From an uncultured Collinsella sp. (lineage in GTDB: Bacteria; Actinomycetota; Coriobacteriia; Coriobacteriales; Coriobacteriaceae): a DNA stretch of 22,740 nt. Below are positions 6,036 to 14,135 of this stretch, piece after piece. How positions within the stretch are numbered: the first letter of the stretch is position 1; the number at the start of each line of letters is the position of its first letter. The notes beneath the pieces are model-generated. The model saw nothing but the letters and a program-made list of their open reading frames with translations. It made no database searches and had not been told where the DNA came from. Both the position numbers and the translations under genes were made by a program. The stretch is from assembly GCA_902464495.1 (NCBI GenBank), contig CABQJK010000029.1, positions 1 through 22,740 of the forward strand, read 5' to 3'.

Positions 6036-8693
6036 ATGAGTGCTGACTACCCGTCAATGACTACGGCCGAGATCCGCTCCAAGTTCCTCAACTTCTTTGA
6101 GGAGCGCGGTCTTAAGCTCTATCCTTCTTCGTCCCTTGTCCCCGACGATCCCTCGCTGCTGCTTGCCAACGCCGGTATGAACCAGTTTAAGGAGTACTAC
6201 CAGGGCAAGAAGACCATGAAGGAGATCGGCGCGATCTCCTGCCAGAAGTGCGTCCGCACCAACGACATCGATTGCATCGGCGAGGATGGTCGTCACCTGT
6301 CCTTCTTTGAGATGCTCGGCGACTTCTCCTTTGGCGGCGTCTCCAAGCAGCAGGCCTGCGCTTGGGCCTTTGAGCTCATCACCAAGGAGTTCAAACTGCC
6401 GCTCGACCGCCTGTACTTCACCGTCTTTACCGAGGACGACGAGACCCATGACGTGTGGCGCTCCCTGGGCGTTGCCGAGGATCACATCTCGCGTCTGGGC
6501 GAGGACGACAACTTCTGGGCCGCTGGCCCCACCGGCCCCTGCGGTCCGTGCTCCGAGATCTACTTTGACATGGGCGTGGAGGTCGGTTGCGGCAGCCCCG
6601 ATTGCAAGCCCGGCTGCGATTGCGACCGCTTCCTTGAGTTCTGGAACCTCGTGTTTACCCAGTACGACCGCCAGGAGGATGGCTCCATGCCGGAGCTGCC
6701 GCACCGCAACCTCGATACGGGCATGGGTCTGGAGCGCATGGCCGCTATCATGCAGCACAAGACCGCTAACTACGACGGCGATCTGATGCAGCACCTCATC
6801 AAGCTCGGTGAGGAGATCAGCGGCAAGACCTATGACGCCGACGATTATTCCGGTGCCAGCCGCTCCCTGCGCATCATCGCGGATCACTCCCGTGCCGTTG
6901 ACTTTATGATCTCGGACGGCATTCTCCCCGGTAACGAGGGTCGCGAGTATGTTCTTCGCCGCCTGCTCCGCCGCGCCGTGTTCCACGGTCGTCTGCTGGG
7001 CATCGAGGGCGCCTTCCTGACCAAGTTCATCGACGAGGTCAACGCTCAGATGGGCGAGGCCTATCCCGAGCTGCTCAAGAACGTCGCGCTCGTTAAGGGC
7101 ATCGTCGCCTCCGAGGAGGAGCGTTTCTCCACGACGCTCGACAACGGCCGCGTCTACCTGGATCAGGCTCTGGCCGCGCTTGCCGAGGGTGCTGTCCTTC
7201 CGGGCGACGTCGCCTTTAAGCTGCATGACACCTTTGGTTTCCCCATTGACCTGACTGTCGAGATCGCCGGCACCGCTGGTCATGACGTCGATATGGACGG
7301 CTTCACCGCTTGCATGGAGGACCAGAAGGCCCGCGCCCGCGCCAACGCCAAGGGCGATGCCTGGGGCAGCTTCAACGACGTGTGGGTCGAGCTTTCCGAC
7401 AAGGTTGCCGCGACCGAGTTCGACGGCTATGACAACGACGTCATCGAGGGCGCCAAGGTTGTCGCTATCGTGCGCAACGGCGAGTCTGTTGAGTCCGCTG
7501 CCGCCGGCGAGGATGTCGAGGTTGTGCTCGACCGCACGCCGTTCTACGCCGAGATGGGTGGCCAGCAGGGCGATGCCGGCAAGCTTTCCGCCGAGGGCGT
7601 CGCGCTGACTGTTGCAGACACCAAGAACCACAATGGCCTGTATGCTCACGTCGCGCACGTTGCCGAGGGCGCGCTGACCGTCGGTGCTACTGTGACCGCC
7701 GCGCTCGACGCCGAGCGCCGTGGTTTCCTGCGCCGCAACCACACCGCCACGCACCTGCTCGACGCCGCGCTTAAGCAGGTCCTGGGCGAGCATGTCTCCC
7801 AGGCTGGCTCGCTGGTGACGCCCGAGCACCTGCGCTTTGACTTCACGCACTTCGAGGCCCTGTCCTCCGAGCAGCTCAAGGCTGTCGAGGACCTGGTCAA
7901 CCAGCAGATCTTCGCCTCCAAGCCGGTCGTTACCCGCGTCATGGGCATCGACGAGGCCAAGGCCGCCGGTGCTGTCGCCCTGTTTGGCGAGAAGTATGGC
8001 GACGTCGTCCGCGTTGTCTCCGTGGGCGCCGAGGACCAGCCGTTCTCCCGCGAGCTCTGCGGTGGTACGCATGCTGCCAACACCGCCGAGATCGGTCTGT
8101 TCAAGATCATCTCCGAGTCCTCCACGGGCTCCAACGTCCGCCGTATCGAGGCCGTGACCTCCAAGGGCGCTCTCGATTACATGGCCGACCGTCTGGCGCT
8201 CGTCGACGCCGCTGCTGCTGCGCTCAAGTGCCGCGTGGATGAGGTTCCCACCCGCGTGGAGAACCTGCAGGCCGAGCTGCGCGAGACGTCCAACAAGCTC
8301 AAGAAGGCGCTGACCGGTGGCTCCTCCGACGCTATCTCCAGCGCCATCGAGGGCGCCGTCGAGCTCGACGGTTACAAGCTCGTCGTCGCTGAGCTCCAGG
8401 GCCTTGAGGCTGCTGACCTGCGAAACGTCTGGGATACCGTGCACCAGAAGGTCGCCGGTCCTGTCGCCTGCGTCGTTGCCAGCGTGACCGAGAAGGGCAC
8501 CCCGGCCCTGCTCGCCGCCGGCTCCGATGACGCTGTCAAGGCCGGTTTCCACGCCGGCAACGTGATCAAGCAGATCGCGGGCCTGGTCGACGGTCGCGGT
8601 GGCGGCCGTCCCAACATGGCCCAGGCCGGTGGCAAGAACGCCGCCGGCATCGCCGATGCCCTCGCGGCCGCTAAGACCGCGCTCGGCGCCTAA
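6036..8693 (+). CDS. alaS: alanyl-tRNA synthetase
   Basis: The 885-residue enzyme charges tRNA-Ala. The ATG at 6036 has GAGGAG (6021-6026) and gives the usual N terminus (TAEIRSKFLNFFEERGL); an in-frame extension to 5946 would start upstream of the inferred transcript start. The class II catalytic core includes motif 2-type sequence GAISCQKCVRTNDID and GMGLERMA. A Cys cluster, CGSPDCKPGCDC (about 184-195), precedes RFLEFWNLVF. The editing domain shows HTATH (H569, H573) and CGGTH (C675, H679), the zinc-type tetrad. The C-Ala domain ends with GGGRPNMAQAGG, so the protein is complete. Codon use is strongly biased to C-ending codons, as expected for high expression. ruvX follows after 17 bases. 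Confidence 0.97.
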   Translation: MSADYPSMTTAEIRSKFLNFFEERGLKLYPSSSLVPDDPSLLLANAGMNQFKEYYQGKKTMKEIGAISCQKCVRTNDIDCIGEDGRHLSFFEMLGDFSFGGVSKQQACAWAFELITKEFKLPLDRLYFTVFTEDDETHDVWRSLGVAEDHISRLGEDDNFWAAGPTGPCGPCSEIYFDMGVEVGCGSPDCKPGCDCDRFLEFWNLVFTQYDRQEDGSMPELPHRNLDTGMGLERMAAIMQHKTANYDGDLMQHLIKLGEEISGKTYDADDYSGASRSLRIIADHSRAVDFMISDGILPGNEGREYVLRRLLRRAVFHGRLLGIEGAFLTKFIDEVNAQMGEAYPELLKNVALVKGIVASEEERFSTTLDNGRVYLDQALAALAEGAVLPGDVAFKLHDTFGFPIDLTVEIAGTAGHDVDMDGFTACMEDQKARARANAKGDAWGSFNDVWVELSDKVAATEFDGYDNDVIEGAKVVAIVRNGESVESAAAGEDVEVVLDRTPFYAEMGGQQGDAGKLSAEGVALTVADTKNHNGLYAHVAHVAEGALTVGATVTAALDAERRGFLRRNHTATHLLDAALKQVLGEHVSQAGSLVTPEHLRFDFTHFEALSSEQLKAVEDLVNQQIFASKPVVTRVMGIDEAKAAGAVALFGEKYGDVVRVVSVGAEDQPFSRELCGGTHAANTAEIGLFKIISESSTGSNVRRIEAVTSKGALDYMADRLALVDAAAAALKCRVDEVPTRVENLQAELRETSNKLKKALTGGSSDAISSAIEGAVELDGYKLVVAELQGLEAADLRNVWDTVHQKVAGPVACVVASVTEKGTPALLAAGSDDAVKAGFHAGNVIKQIAGLVDGRGGGRPNMAQAGGKNAAGIADALAAAKTALGA

Positions 8694-8710
8694 GAATCTA
8701 GGTAGTCGCT

Positions 8711-9139
8711 GTGGTCGCGCTTGCGCTGGACATAGGGGAGACCAGGATCGGCATCGCCGTCTCGAGCCGTGATGGCAAGATGGCGATGCCTGTCAAGGTG
8801 CTCCCGGCTGCAGAGGTCACCGGTATGGCCAAGACGTTCCGCTACCTGGTCGAGGATTATGAGCCCGATATCCTGGTAAGTGGGCGCCCCCTGACCATGG
8901 CCGGTGAGCCCGGCCCCCAGGCCGAGCGCGTTGCCGCCGTGGCGCAAAAGATCGCCGACGAGCTCGATCTTCCGCTGGAGTTTGAGGATGAGCGTCTGTC
9001 CTCGCAAGAGGCAAAGCGTATCCTGCGCGAGCAGGGACTCAATGAAAAGCAAATGAGGGGCAAGGTCGACATGATCGCCGCCAGCCTGTTTTTGCAGACG
9101 TGGCTCGATCGTAAAAACGAGGAGGTTTCGCATGCCTAG
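8711..9139 (+). CDS. ruvX: RuvX/YqgF RNase H-fold putative Holliday junction resolvase
   Basis: The 142-residue protein starts at GTG (8711) after a weak AGG. It belongs to the YqgF family, implicated in pre-16S rRNA 5' end processing in E. coli and in Holliday-junction cleavage. The RNase H-like acidic residues are in place: ALDIGETRIGIAVS near the start, LEFEDERLSS in the middle and KVDMIAASLFLQ near the end. DILVSGRPLTMAGEPG is the family's central strand and loop. It sits between alaS and mltG, an order shared with many actinobacteria. Its last 8 bases overlap the start of mltG, so the two are translationally coupled. Confidence 0.93.
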   Translation: MVALALDIGETRIGIAVSSRDGKMAMPVKVLPAAEVTGMAKTFRYLVEDYEPDILVSGRPLTMAGEPGPQAERVAAVAQKIADELDLPLEFEDERLSSQEAKRILREQGLNEKQMRGKVDMIAASLFLQTWLDRKNEEVSHA

Positions 9140-10565
9140 TGCTTCCGATCCGCGCCAGCCGAATCATACACGTCAGCCGGCGTCGCGCCCTGCCCAGCCT
9201 GGCCAGCGTCTGGCACAGCCGACGCAGCGCCCTGCTCAGCCTGCCGCGCGCTCGGTGCAGTCCTCCTCTCGTTCGGCCCAGCCTGTTCAACGGGCGGGTC
9301 AGCAGCCTTCTGTTCGTTCGGTTCAGCATCCGGCTTCTCACGCGGCTCAGCAGCCCACTGCTCATACGGCCCAGCCTGCAAGCGGTACCCGCTTTAAGCA
9401 GCAGGCACCTACCCAGCGAACGCAGGCCCCCCAATCGCATTCGCATCACGTTCGCGGCTCGCATGGCGTTGCTCCGGCGACCCGCTCGAGCTACAACATG
9501 CATGCTCGTCGCGGTGTCCAAAAGAAGAGTTTTCCGGTTCCCATGATCATCGGCGTTGTGATGGCGGTGCTCGCGCTTGCTGCGATCGCTTTCTTTGTCG
9601 TGCCGGCCGTCAAGGGCTTCTTTGCAGGCGAGGATACGAAGGTCACGGCTGGTCAGCAGGTTACGGTGACCATTCCCGACGGTGCTTCGGGCGATGCGAT
9701 CGCCTCGATTCTCTCCGAGAACCATATCGTCGAAAATCCCAAGGATTACTACGCGGCGGTGAAAAGGCTTAACGCCGATATGTCGCTTAAGCCTGGCACC
9801 TACTCGTTCACCACGCTCATGGATGCGACCAAGGTTGTTCAGCAGCTCATGGAAGGCCCTAACGCGGGCTCCAATGCGCTGACTATCCCTGAGGGTCTGA
9901 CAGTCGATCAAGTCGCCGACCGCGTGGCCCAGGCCTACGACAGCATCTCTAAGGAAGACTTCCTCAACCAGGCCAAGGCCTCCAACTACGTGGACGACTA
10001 TAGCTTCCTTAAGGGCGCCGCCAACGACTCGCTCGAGGGTTTCTTGTTCCCCAAGACCTATTCGTTGGGCGATTCGCCGACGGCCGATGACGTGATTCGC
10101 GCCATGCTCGATCAGTTTAAGACCGAGTACAAGTCGCTTGACTTTTCGAGCTGCGAAGCCAAGATCAAGGAGCGCTACGGTGTGGAGATGTCCGACTACG
10201 ACATCGTCAACTTGGCCTCTATCGTTGAGCGCGAGGGCCTCAACGCCGATCAACGTGCGCACGTGGCCTCGGTCTTCTACAACCGCCTTGCCGGCAAGCT
10301 CGACGGTCTGCGCTATCTCAACAGCGATGCGACCATGATGTATGTCACCGGTGGCGAGGTTACCGCCGCCGACCTGCAGAGCGATAGTCCGTATAACACC
10401 TATAAGCACGAGGGTCTGCCGCCCACGCCCATCTGCTCTCCGTCGCTCGAGGCACTCAAGGCCACGCTTGAGCCGACCGACTCCGATGACCTGTATTTCT
10501 ACATTACGCAGGACGAAGAGTACTTCTCGCAAACCTACGAAGAGCATCAACAGTCTTGGAATTAG
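9132..10565 (+). CDS. mltG: endolytic murein transglycosylase MltG (YceG-like)
   Basis: MltG cleaves nascent glycan strands at the outer face of the membrane and ends peptidoglycan polymerisation. The 477-residue protein has a cytoplasmic N-terminal tail of about 135 residues rich in Gln, Pro, Ala, Ser and Arg. A single membrane helix follows (about 137-160, IIGVVMAVLALAAIAFFVV), then a LysM-like subdomain (VTIPDGASGDAIASILSEN) and the YceG domain. The catalytic Glu is in SIVEREGLN (E366), followed by ASVFYNRL and the usual end LYFYITQDEEYFSQTYEEH. GGAGG (9121-9125) supports the start. The tail contains seven-residue repeats and almost no acidic residues, unusual for the family. The YqeG gene follows after one base. 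Confidence 0.93.
   Translation: MPSASDPRQPNHTRQPASRPAQPGQRLAQPTQRPAQPAARSVQSSSRSAQPVQRAGQQPSVRSVQHPASHAAQQPTAHTAQPASGTRFKQQAPTQRTQAPQSHSHHVRGSHGVAPATRSSYNMHARRGVQKKSFPVPMIIGVVMAVLALAAIAFFVVPAVKGFFAGEDTKVTAGQQVTVTIPDGASGDAIASILSENHIVENPKDYYAAVKRLNADMSLKPGTYSFTTLMDATKVVQQLMEGPNAGSNALTIPEGLTVDQVADRVAQAYDSISKEDFLNQAKASNYVDDYSFLKGAANDSLEGFLFPKTYSLGDSPTADDVIRAMLDQFKTEYKSLDFSSCEAKIKERYGVEMSDYDIVNLASIVEREGLNADQRAHVASVFYNRLAGKLDGLRYLNSDATMMYVTGGEVTAADLQSDSPYNTYKHEGLPPTPICSPSLEALKATLEPTDSDDLYFYITQDEEYFSQTYEEHQQSWN
9186..9311 (+). repeat. 21-base (7-residue) tandem repeats within mltG
   Basis: Residues 19-60 of MltG form six degenerate heptads that each begin with Arg: RPAQPGQ, RLAQPTQ, RPAQPAA, RSVQSSS, RSAQPVQ, RAGQQPS. 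A looser 8-residue pattern continues for about 24 residues. The unit is clearer in protein than in DNA. Confidence 0.7.
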
Positions 10566-10566
10566 C

Positions 10567-11064
10567 ATGAGGATTTTTAGCCCCAAACGATACGTTGCCT
10601 CGGTCGATCGCATCGACCTTGATACCCTGTGGGCCGACGGCAAGCGCGCTATTCTGCTCGATCGCGATAACACCTTGGTGCCGCGCGACACCGAGCAGGT
10701 TCCCGCCGCGGTTTCCGCTTGGCTCGATACCGCCCGCGCCAAAGGCTTTAAGCTGTGCATGGTGTCCAACAACTGGCATCGCGATCAGGTCATGAGCTCT
10801 GCACGCGAGCTGGGACTCGAGGCCATCAGCCACGCCATGAAGCCCGCCCCGTTTGCCTTGAAGGCGGGTCTTAAGCGTCTGGGCGCCACGGCCGACGAGG
10901 CGGTGCTGATCGGCGATCAGCTGTACACGGACGTGTGGAGCGGTAATTTTGCCGGCGTTGACACTATTCTGGTCAAGCCGCAGGCAACCCAGGACCTGTG
11001 GTACACGCAGATCTTCCGTATCTTTGAGCGCCGGGCCCTGCGCGACCTTCCCTGCAAGGAATAG
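10567..11064 (+). CDS. YqeG-family HAD phosphatase
   Basis: The 165-residue product is a subfamily IIIA HAD hydrolase like B. subtilis YqeG. HAD motif I is LLDRDNTLV (nucleophile D32, acid D34), motif II VSNNW (S67), motif III Lys K92 in MKPAP, and motif IV IGDQLYTDVWSGN (D117, D122). All catalytic residues are present, so it is probably an active phosphatase, with substrate unknown; related yeast Gep4 is a phosphatidylglycerophosphate phosphatase. The ATG at 10567 is one base after the mltG stop. A longer open frame upstream lies inside mltG and was not used. In many bacteria yqeG neighbours aroE, which is missing here. Confidence 0.88.
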   Translation: MRIFSPKRYVASVDRIDLDTLWADGKRAILLDRDNTLVPRDTEQVPAAVSAWLDTARAKGFKLCMVSNNWHRDQVMSSARELGLEAISHAMKPAPFALKAGLKRLGATADEAVLIGDQLYTDVWSGNFAGVDTILVKPQATQDLWYTQIFRIFERRALRDLPCKE

Positions 11065-11072
11065 GTTTCGCC

Positions 11073-11606
11073 ATGTCTCAGCACATCAAACACGGCTGCG
11101 ACCATATCTTCTTTATCGGCTTTTTGGGTGCGGGCAAGTCGACGCTTGCGCGCAACGTGGGCACTATGTTCAAGCGCCGATTCATCGATACCGATCGTTT
11201 GGTTGTGCGTCGATGTGGCAAGTCGGTGACCGAGATATTTGAGACCGAGGGCGAGGATCGTTTTCGCGAGCTCGAGACCTCGGCACTCCGTTCGCTTCAA
11301 AGCGAGCGCAGCCTGCTGGTGTCGTGCGGGGGTGGCATCGTCGAGACGCCGGTGAACATTGAGCTGATGCACGAGATGGGTATATGCGTGTACCTCGAAG
11401 GCGACTTTGAGGACTCGTTGCGCCAGATTCGTCGCTCCGATACCCGGCCCGATTTCCGCTCGCCCGAGCACGCTGCGCGCTTGTTTGAGCATCGCCGTCC
11501 TCTGTATCGCCAGGCGGCCGATATTACCCTTGATATTCGCAACAAGTCCTTCGAGGACGTTTCCTACCTTTGTGCCGAGATGCTTTTGGAGCGTGGACTG
11601 CTATGA
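11073..11606 (+). CDS. aroK: shikimate kinase
   Basis: Shikimate kinase makes shikimate 3-phosphate in aromatic amino acid synthesis. The 177-residue protein has all expected residues: Walker A GFLGAGKST (16-24), DTD (39-41), FRELE with R65 contacting shikimate, CGGGIV (85-90), a lid Arg in TRPDF (R125), and RRPLY (141-145) near the end. Length is normal for the family. It follows the YqeG gene by 8 bases, and its stop overlaps the start of the aroB-like gene (ATGA). The neighbouring aroB-like protein appears catalytically dead, and no aroE, aroC or aroQ is near, so whether a full shikimate pathway exists is open. The kinase itself looks functional. Confidence 0.92.
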   Translation: MSQHIKHGCDHIFFIGFLGAGKSTLARNVGTMFKRRFIDTDRLVVRRCGKSVTEIFETEGEDRFRELETSALRSLQSERSLLVSCGGGIVETPVNIELMHEMGICVYLEGDFEDSLRQIRRSDTRPDFRSPEHAARLFEHRRPLYRQAADITLDIRNKSFEDVSYLCAEMLLERGLL

Positions 11607-12712
11607 TTCGCCGTCAACTTATCAATTTCCAAAACCGCAGTGTCGATGTCCGCGTCGGATTGGGGGCGTTCGAGGAGCTGTCGCGCATGTTTGCCTCGGC
11701 TGTGGGCAAGCCTAAGCGTGCGATGGTGGTTTGGAACGACGCCACATCCGAGCGTTTTGGCGAGGTTGTCGAGCATGCACTTGTTGACGCCGGTTTTGCC
11801 GTGTCGCCGCTCGTCCTCGAGGTTTCGCCTGCCGGTGCTACGCTGGTCGATGCCGATACCGTCTTTGGCGCGCTGTCGGCTAACGGCATTACCTGCGATG
11901 ATCTCGTTGTCGCTGTCGGCGACACGGCGACCTGCTCGGTTGTTTGCTGGTGCGCCAATCAGTGGTGCGGTCGCACCGAGTGCGCCTTGCTGCCGACGAC
12001 GTTCGACGCCATGCTCACGGTCGCGACGACCATGAAGCCGCTTGTCGCCTCGTCGGCGCATGCGCTTCCCGCTATCGCGTTCCGTCCCGAGCCGGGCTTG
12101 GTCGTGTGTGACCTCGACCTTGTACGCGAGGCGGACCCCGAGGACCTCAAGCTCGGCTATGCGGTACTTGTTGGCACCATGCTTTCGAGCAGCAAGTCCC
12201 GCTGGAATCAGTTTACCGAGACCATTCCCGAGATTCTCGCGGGCGAGGAGGTCGCGCTCGTCAATGCCGTTCAGTGGTCTCAGACTGCCCGTAAGGACGT
12301 ACTGATGGCCACGAACCCGAGCGCCCGCCATGCGCTCGATTTTGGCAAGACAGGGGAGCGTACTCTGCGCGTCTGCCTGGGCAAAGCCGCGGTGCAGGTT
12401 CCTGCCTACCAGCTGTTGTCCGAGGGCATGCGCTTTGAGGCGCGCCTAGCACACGATGCCTGCGACTTCGATATCGATTTCGTCTTTGAGGTCGATGACT
12501 GCCTGGAGGACTTTGGTATCGAGGAGCTTGCCTTCGATCTGGAGCCTGCCGCATATATCGAGGAGTTCCGCAGGCAGCAGTTTGTCCGCTCGAACCGCAG
12601 CATGTTACCGCTGCCCGCGGCACTCGGCGCCATTCGTCTAACGAGCGTTGAAGACGAGGTTCTCGACCGCCATGCTCACGCCTACTTGGCTTCTCGCAAA
12701 GAACTTCTCTAA
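11603..12712 (+). CDS. 3-dehydroquinate synthase homologue lacking NAD and zinc motifs (probable pseudoenzyme)
   Basis: The 369-residue protein occupies the aroB position after aroK and aligns along its length with 3-dehydroquinate synthase: an N-terminal nucleotide-binding half (LVVAVGDTATCS, LLPTTFDAML), then DLKLGYAVLVGTML and LDFGKTGERT in the helical half, ending GMRFEARLA. Family residues needed for catalysis are replaced. The GGG NAD loop is GDTATCS (106-112), and the DSSVGGKTG stretch is absent. The zinc Glu in G-x-A-E is V188, the His of G-H-T is K249, and the His of HGEAVAIGM aligns with A268. The frame is intact with normal codon use, so it is not a decaying gene. The name aroB would mislead; function is unknown. 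The ATG overlaps the aroK stop. Confidence 0.75.
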   Translation: MIRRQLINFQNRSVDVRVGLGAFEELSRMFASAVGKPKRAMVVWNDATSERFGEVVEHALVDAGFAVSPLVLEVSPAGATLVDADTVFGALSANGITCDDLVVAVGDTATCSVVCWCANQWCGRTECALLPTTFDAMLTVATTMKPLVASSAHALPAIAFRPEPGLVVCDLDLVREADPEDLKLGYAVLVGTMLSSSKSRWNQFTETIPEILAGEEVALVNAVQWSQTARKDVLMATNPSARHALDFGKTGERTLRVCLGKAAVQVPAYQLLSEGMRFEARLAHDACDFDIDFVFEVDDCLEDFGIEELAFDLEPAAYIEEFRRQQFVRSNRSMLPLPAALGAIRLTSVEDEVLDRHAHAYLASRKELL

Positions 12713-12718
12713 GATTTA

Positions 12719-12747
12719 TTGACATCCATCGTCTTTCGTATCATGTT
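12719..12747 (+). promoter_or_regulatory. putative promoter of the M24 peptidase gene
   Basis: A perfect TTGACA (12719-12724) begins 6 bases after the aroB-like stop. The -10 box is poor: CATGTT at 17-base spacing, or a better TATCAT (12739-12744) at only 14. The transcript would start at or near the hairpin described next. Confidence 0.45.
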
Positions 12748-12749
12748 GA

Positions 12750-12812
12750 GGGGCGGTTTTTCAATCGGTTACGGATCGCATGCGATTCCATCTTCCGATT
12801 GAGGCCCGTCCC
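12750..12812 (+). promoter_or_regulatory. nested stem-loop in the leader of the M24 peptidase gene
   Basis: Three stacked helices are visible. GGGGCGG (12750-12756) pairs with CCGTCCC (12806-12812) with one G-T pair. TCAATCGG (12761-12768) pairs perfectly with CCGATTGA (12795-12802). The inner GG-ATCGCATGCGAT-T-CC (12773-12789) contains a perfect 12-base palindrome. Internal loops are only 4/3 and 4/5 bases. No T run follows, so it is not a standard terminator. It may be a 5' stabilising hairpin, a regulatory RNA element or a protein site. I do not recognise it as a known riboswitch. Confidence 0.6.
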
Positions 12813-12844
12813 GTCTTTATGGAGACAACAAGAAAGGAATCTGC

Positions 12845-13975
12845 ATGTCTGAGTTTGCTGCCGGTCCTGCCGGTCGTATCGAGCGTGTCCGTGCCCTGAT
12901 GGCTGAGCGCGGCTACGACGCTATCGTGGTGCGCGACGAGGCCAACCTTCGTTGGCTCACGGGCGTGAAGGGCGTCTTCGATTACACCTTCGAGTTCCCG
13001 CACGCTGCGTTTATTACGGCTGACCAGTGCCTGTTCCATACCGACTCGCGCTACCTCAACAGCTTTGAGGAGAACACGCCTGCCGGCAGCCCCTGGGTCT
13101 ACGACATGGACGAAGGCACCATCCCCGGTTGGGTCGCCGGCAAGATCGCGGCTAACAAGTGCCGTGTCTGCGCTATCGAGGACGACATGCAGATCAACTT
13201 CTACCAGGGTATCCAGCGTGGCCTTGAGGATCGTTCCGTCGCCTGCATGCTGCCGCTGATGCATGACGACATTCGCAAGATGCGCGCCATCAAGGACGCC
13301 GAGGAGATCGAGCTCATGCGCCATGCGCAGTCGATTACCGACGCCGCCTTCCAGCACATGCTCGGCTATATTAAGCCCGGTATGACCGAGAAGCAGGTTC
13401 GCAACGAGCTCGAGAACTTTATGTTCGCCAACGGCGCCGACAGCCTGGCCTTCGGCTCCATCGTGGCGAGCGGCCCCAACACCGCCAACCCGCATGCCGT
13501 CCCGAGCGACCGCGTGATCGAGAAGGGCGACTTCGTTCTCATGGATTATGGCGCGGGCTATTGCGACTACCGCTCCGACATGACTCGTACCGTCGTGATG
13601 GGCGAGCCCACGCAGGAGCAGCTCGACTTGTACGCGCTCGTGCGCCGTGCGCACGAGGAGTGCGTCGCCGCCATCCATCCGGGCGTCGAGGGCAACGACA
13701 TTTTCAAGCTTTCCAAGAAGATCATTGGCGATGCCGGCTATGGCGATTACTACAACCATGGTCTGGGCCACGGCGTGGGCATTGACATTCACGAGCTGCC
13801 CAATTTCAACCGCAGCAAGAATATCATTGAGGTTGGCTCGGTTATCACCATGGAGCCCGGCGTGTACCTGCCCGGTGTGGGCGGCGTGCGCCTGGAGGAC
13901 TACGGCGTGGTCACCGAGAACGGCTACGAGCCCTTCACCAAGACGCCGCATGACCTTCACGTCATCGATTGCTAG
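12845..13975 (+). CDS. pepQ: M24 family metallopeptidase (Xaa-Pro aminopeptidase/dipeptidase)
   Basis: The enzyme releases N-terminal residues next to proline. The 376-residue protein has the N-terminal creatinase-like domain (about 10-135) and a C-terminal pita-bread domain with all five metal ligands: D234 and D245 in DYGAGYCDYRSD, H309 in GLGHGVGIDIHE, E337 in TMEPG and E351 in VRLED. AAGGAA stands 7 bases before the ATG. Its place just before efp is shared with many actinobacteria and with B. subtilis (yqhT-efp). It appears to be its own unit, with a promoter and structured leader upstream and a terminator downstream. Sequence does not separate aminopeptidase P from prolidase, so pepQ is a best guess. 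Confidence 0.88.
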   Translation: MSEFAAGPAGRIERVRALMAERGYDAIVVRDEANLRWLTGVKGVFDYTFEFPHAAFITADQCLFHTDSRYLNSFEENTPAGSPWVYDMDEGTIPGWVAGKIAANKCRVCAIEDDMQINFYQGIQRGLEDRSVACMLPLMHDDIRKMRAIKDAEEIELMRHAQSITDAAFQHMLGYIKPGMTEKQVRNELENFMFANGADSLAFGSIVASGPNTANPHAVPSDRVIEKGDFVLMDYGAGYCDYRSDMTRTVVMGEPTQEQLDLYALVRRAHEECVAAIHPGVEGNDIFKLSKKIIGDAGYGDYYNHGLGHGVGIDIHELPNFNRSKNIIEVGSVITMEPGVYLPGVGGVRLEDYGVVTENGYEPFTKTPHDLHVIDC

Positions 13976-13998
13976 TCTACTTCGGTAGATGGTTTGGG

Positions 13999-14041
13999 GC
14001 GGGGCCTCCGGAGCAATTCGGACGCCCCGCGTTCTCTTTTT
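13999..14041 (+). terminator. rho-independent terminator after the M24 peptidase gene
   Basis: GCGGGGC (13999-14005) pairs with GCCCCGC (14024-14030). An inner TCCG/CGGA stem follows across a single C-C mismatch, and a T-rich tract ends in five T. A small UUCG-tetraloop hairpin (TCTAC-TTCG-GTAGA, 13976-13989) comes directly after the peptidase stop. Confidence 0.85.
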
Positions 14042-14050
14042 ATGCGCTCG

Positions 14051-14078
14051 CTGCAGGCGCCGTCTGCAAGTGTATAAT
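14051..14078 (+). promoter_or_regulatory. efp operon promoter
   Basis: A perfect TATAAT (14073-14078) directly preceded by TG lies 57 bases before efp. The -35 is weak (CTGCAG, 14051-14056, 16-base spacing). Its position just after the terminator supports a new transcript for efp and the genes that follow. Confidence 0.65.
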
Positions 14079-14135
14079 TTCGCTCGTATGTAATTTGGAC
14101 GCTTGTGCGTTCTGCCCATAACAAGAAAGGTCGCT

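Noticed and set aside
6054..8552. 832-codon minus-strand open frame opposite alaS
   Set aside because: It mirrors the C-ending codon bias of alaS, has no ribosome-binding site or recognisable domain, and the sense-strand gene is certain.
9039..10772. 577-codon minus-strand open frame opposite mltG
   Set aside because: Arg/Leu-rich low-complexity translation typical of an antisense shadow; the + strand gene is clear.
11603..12712. Frameshift as the cause of the missing AroB motifs
   Set aside because: Downstream and upstream landmarks are in one frame with normal codon use, and adjacent frames do not encode the missing motifs.
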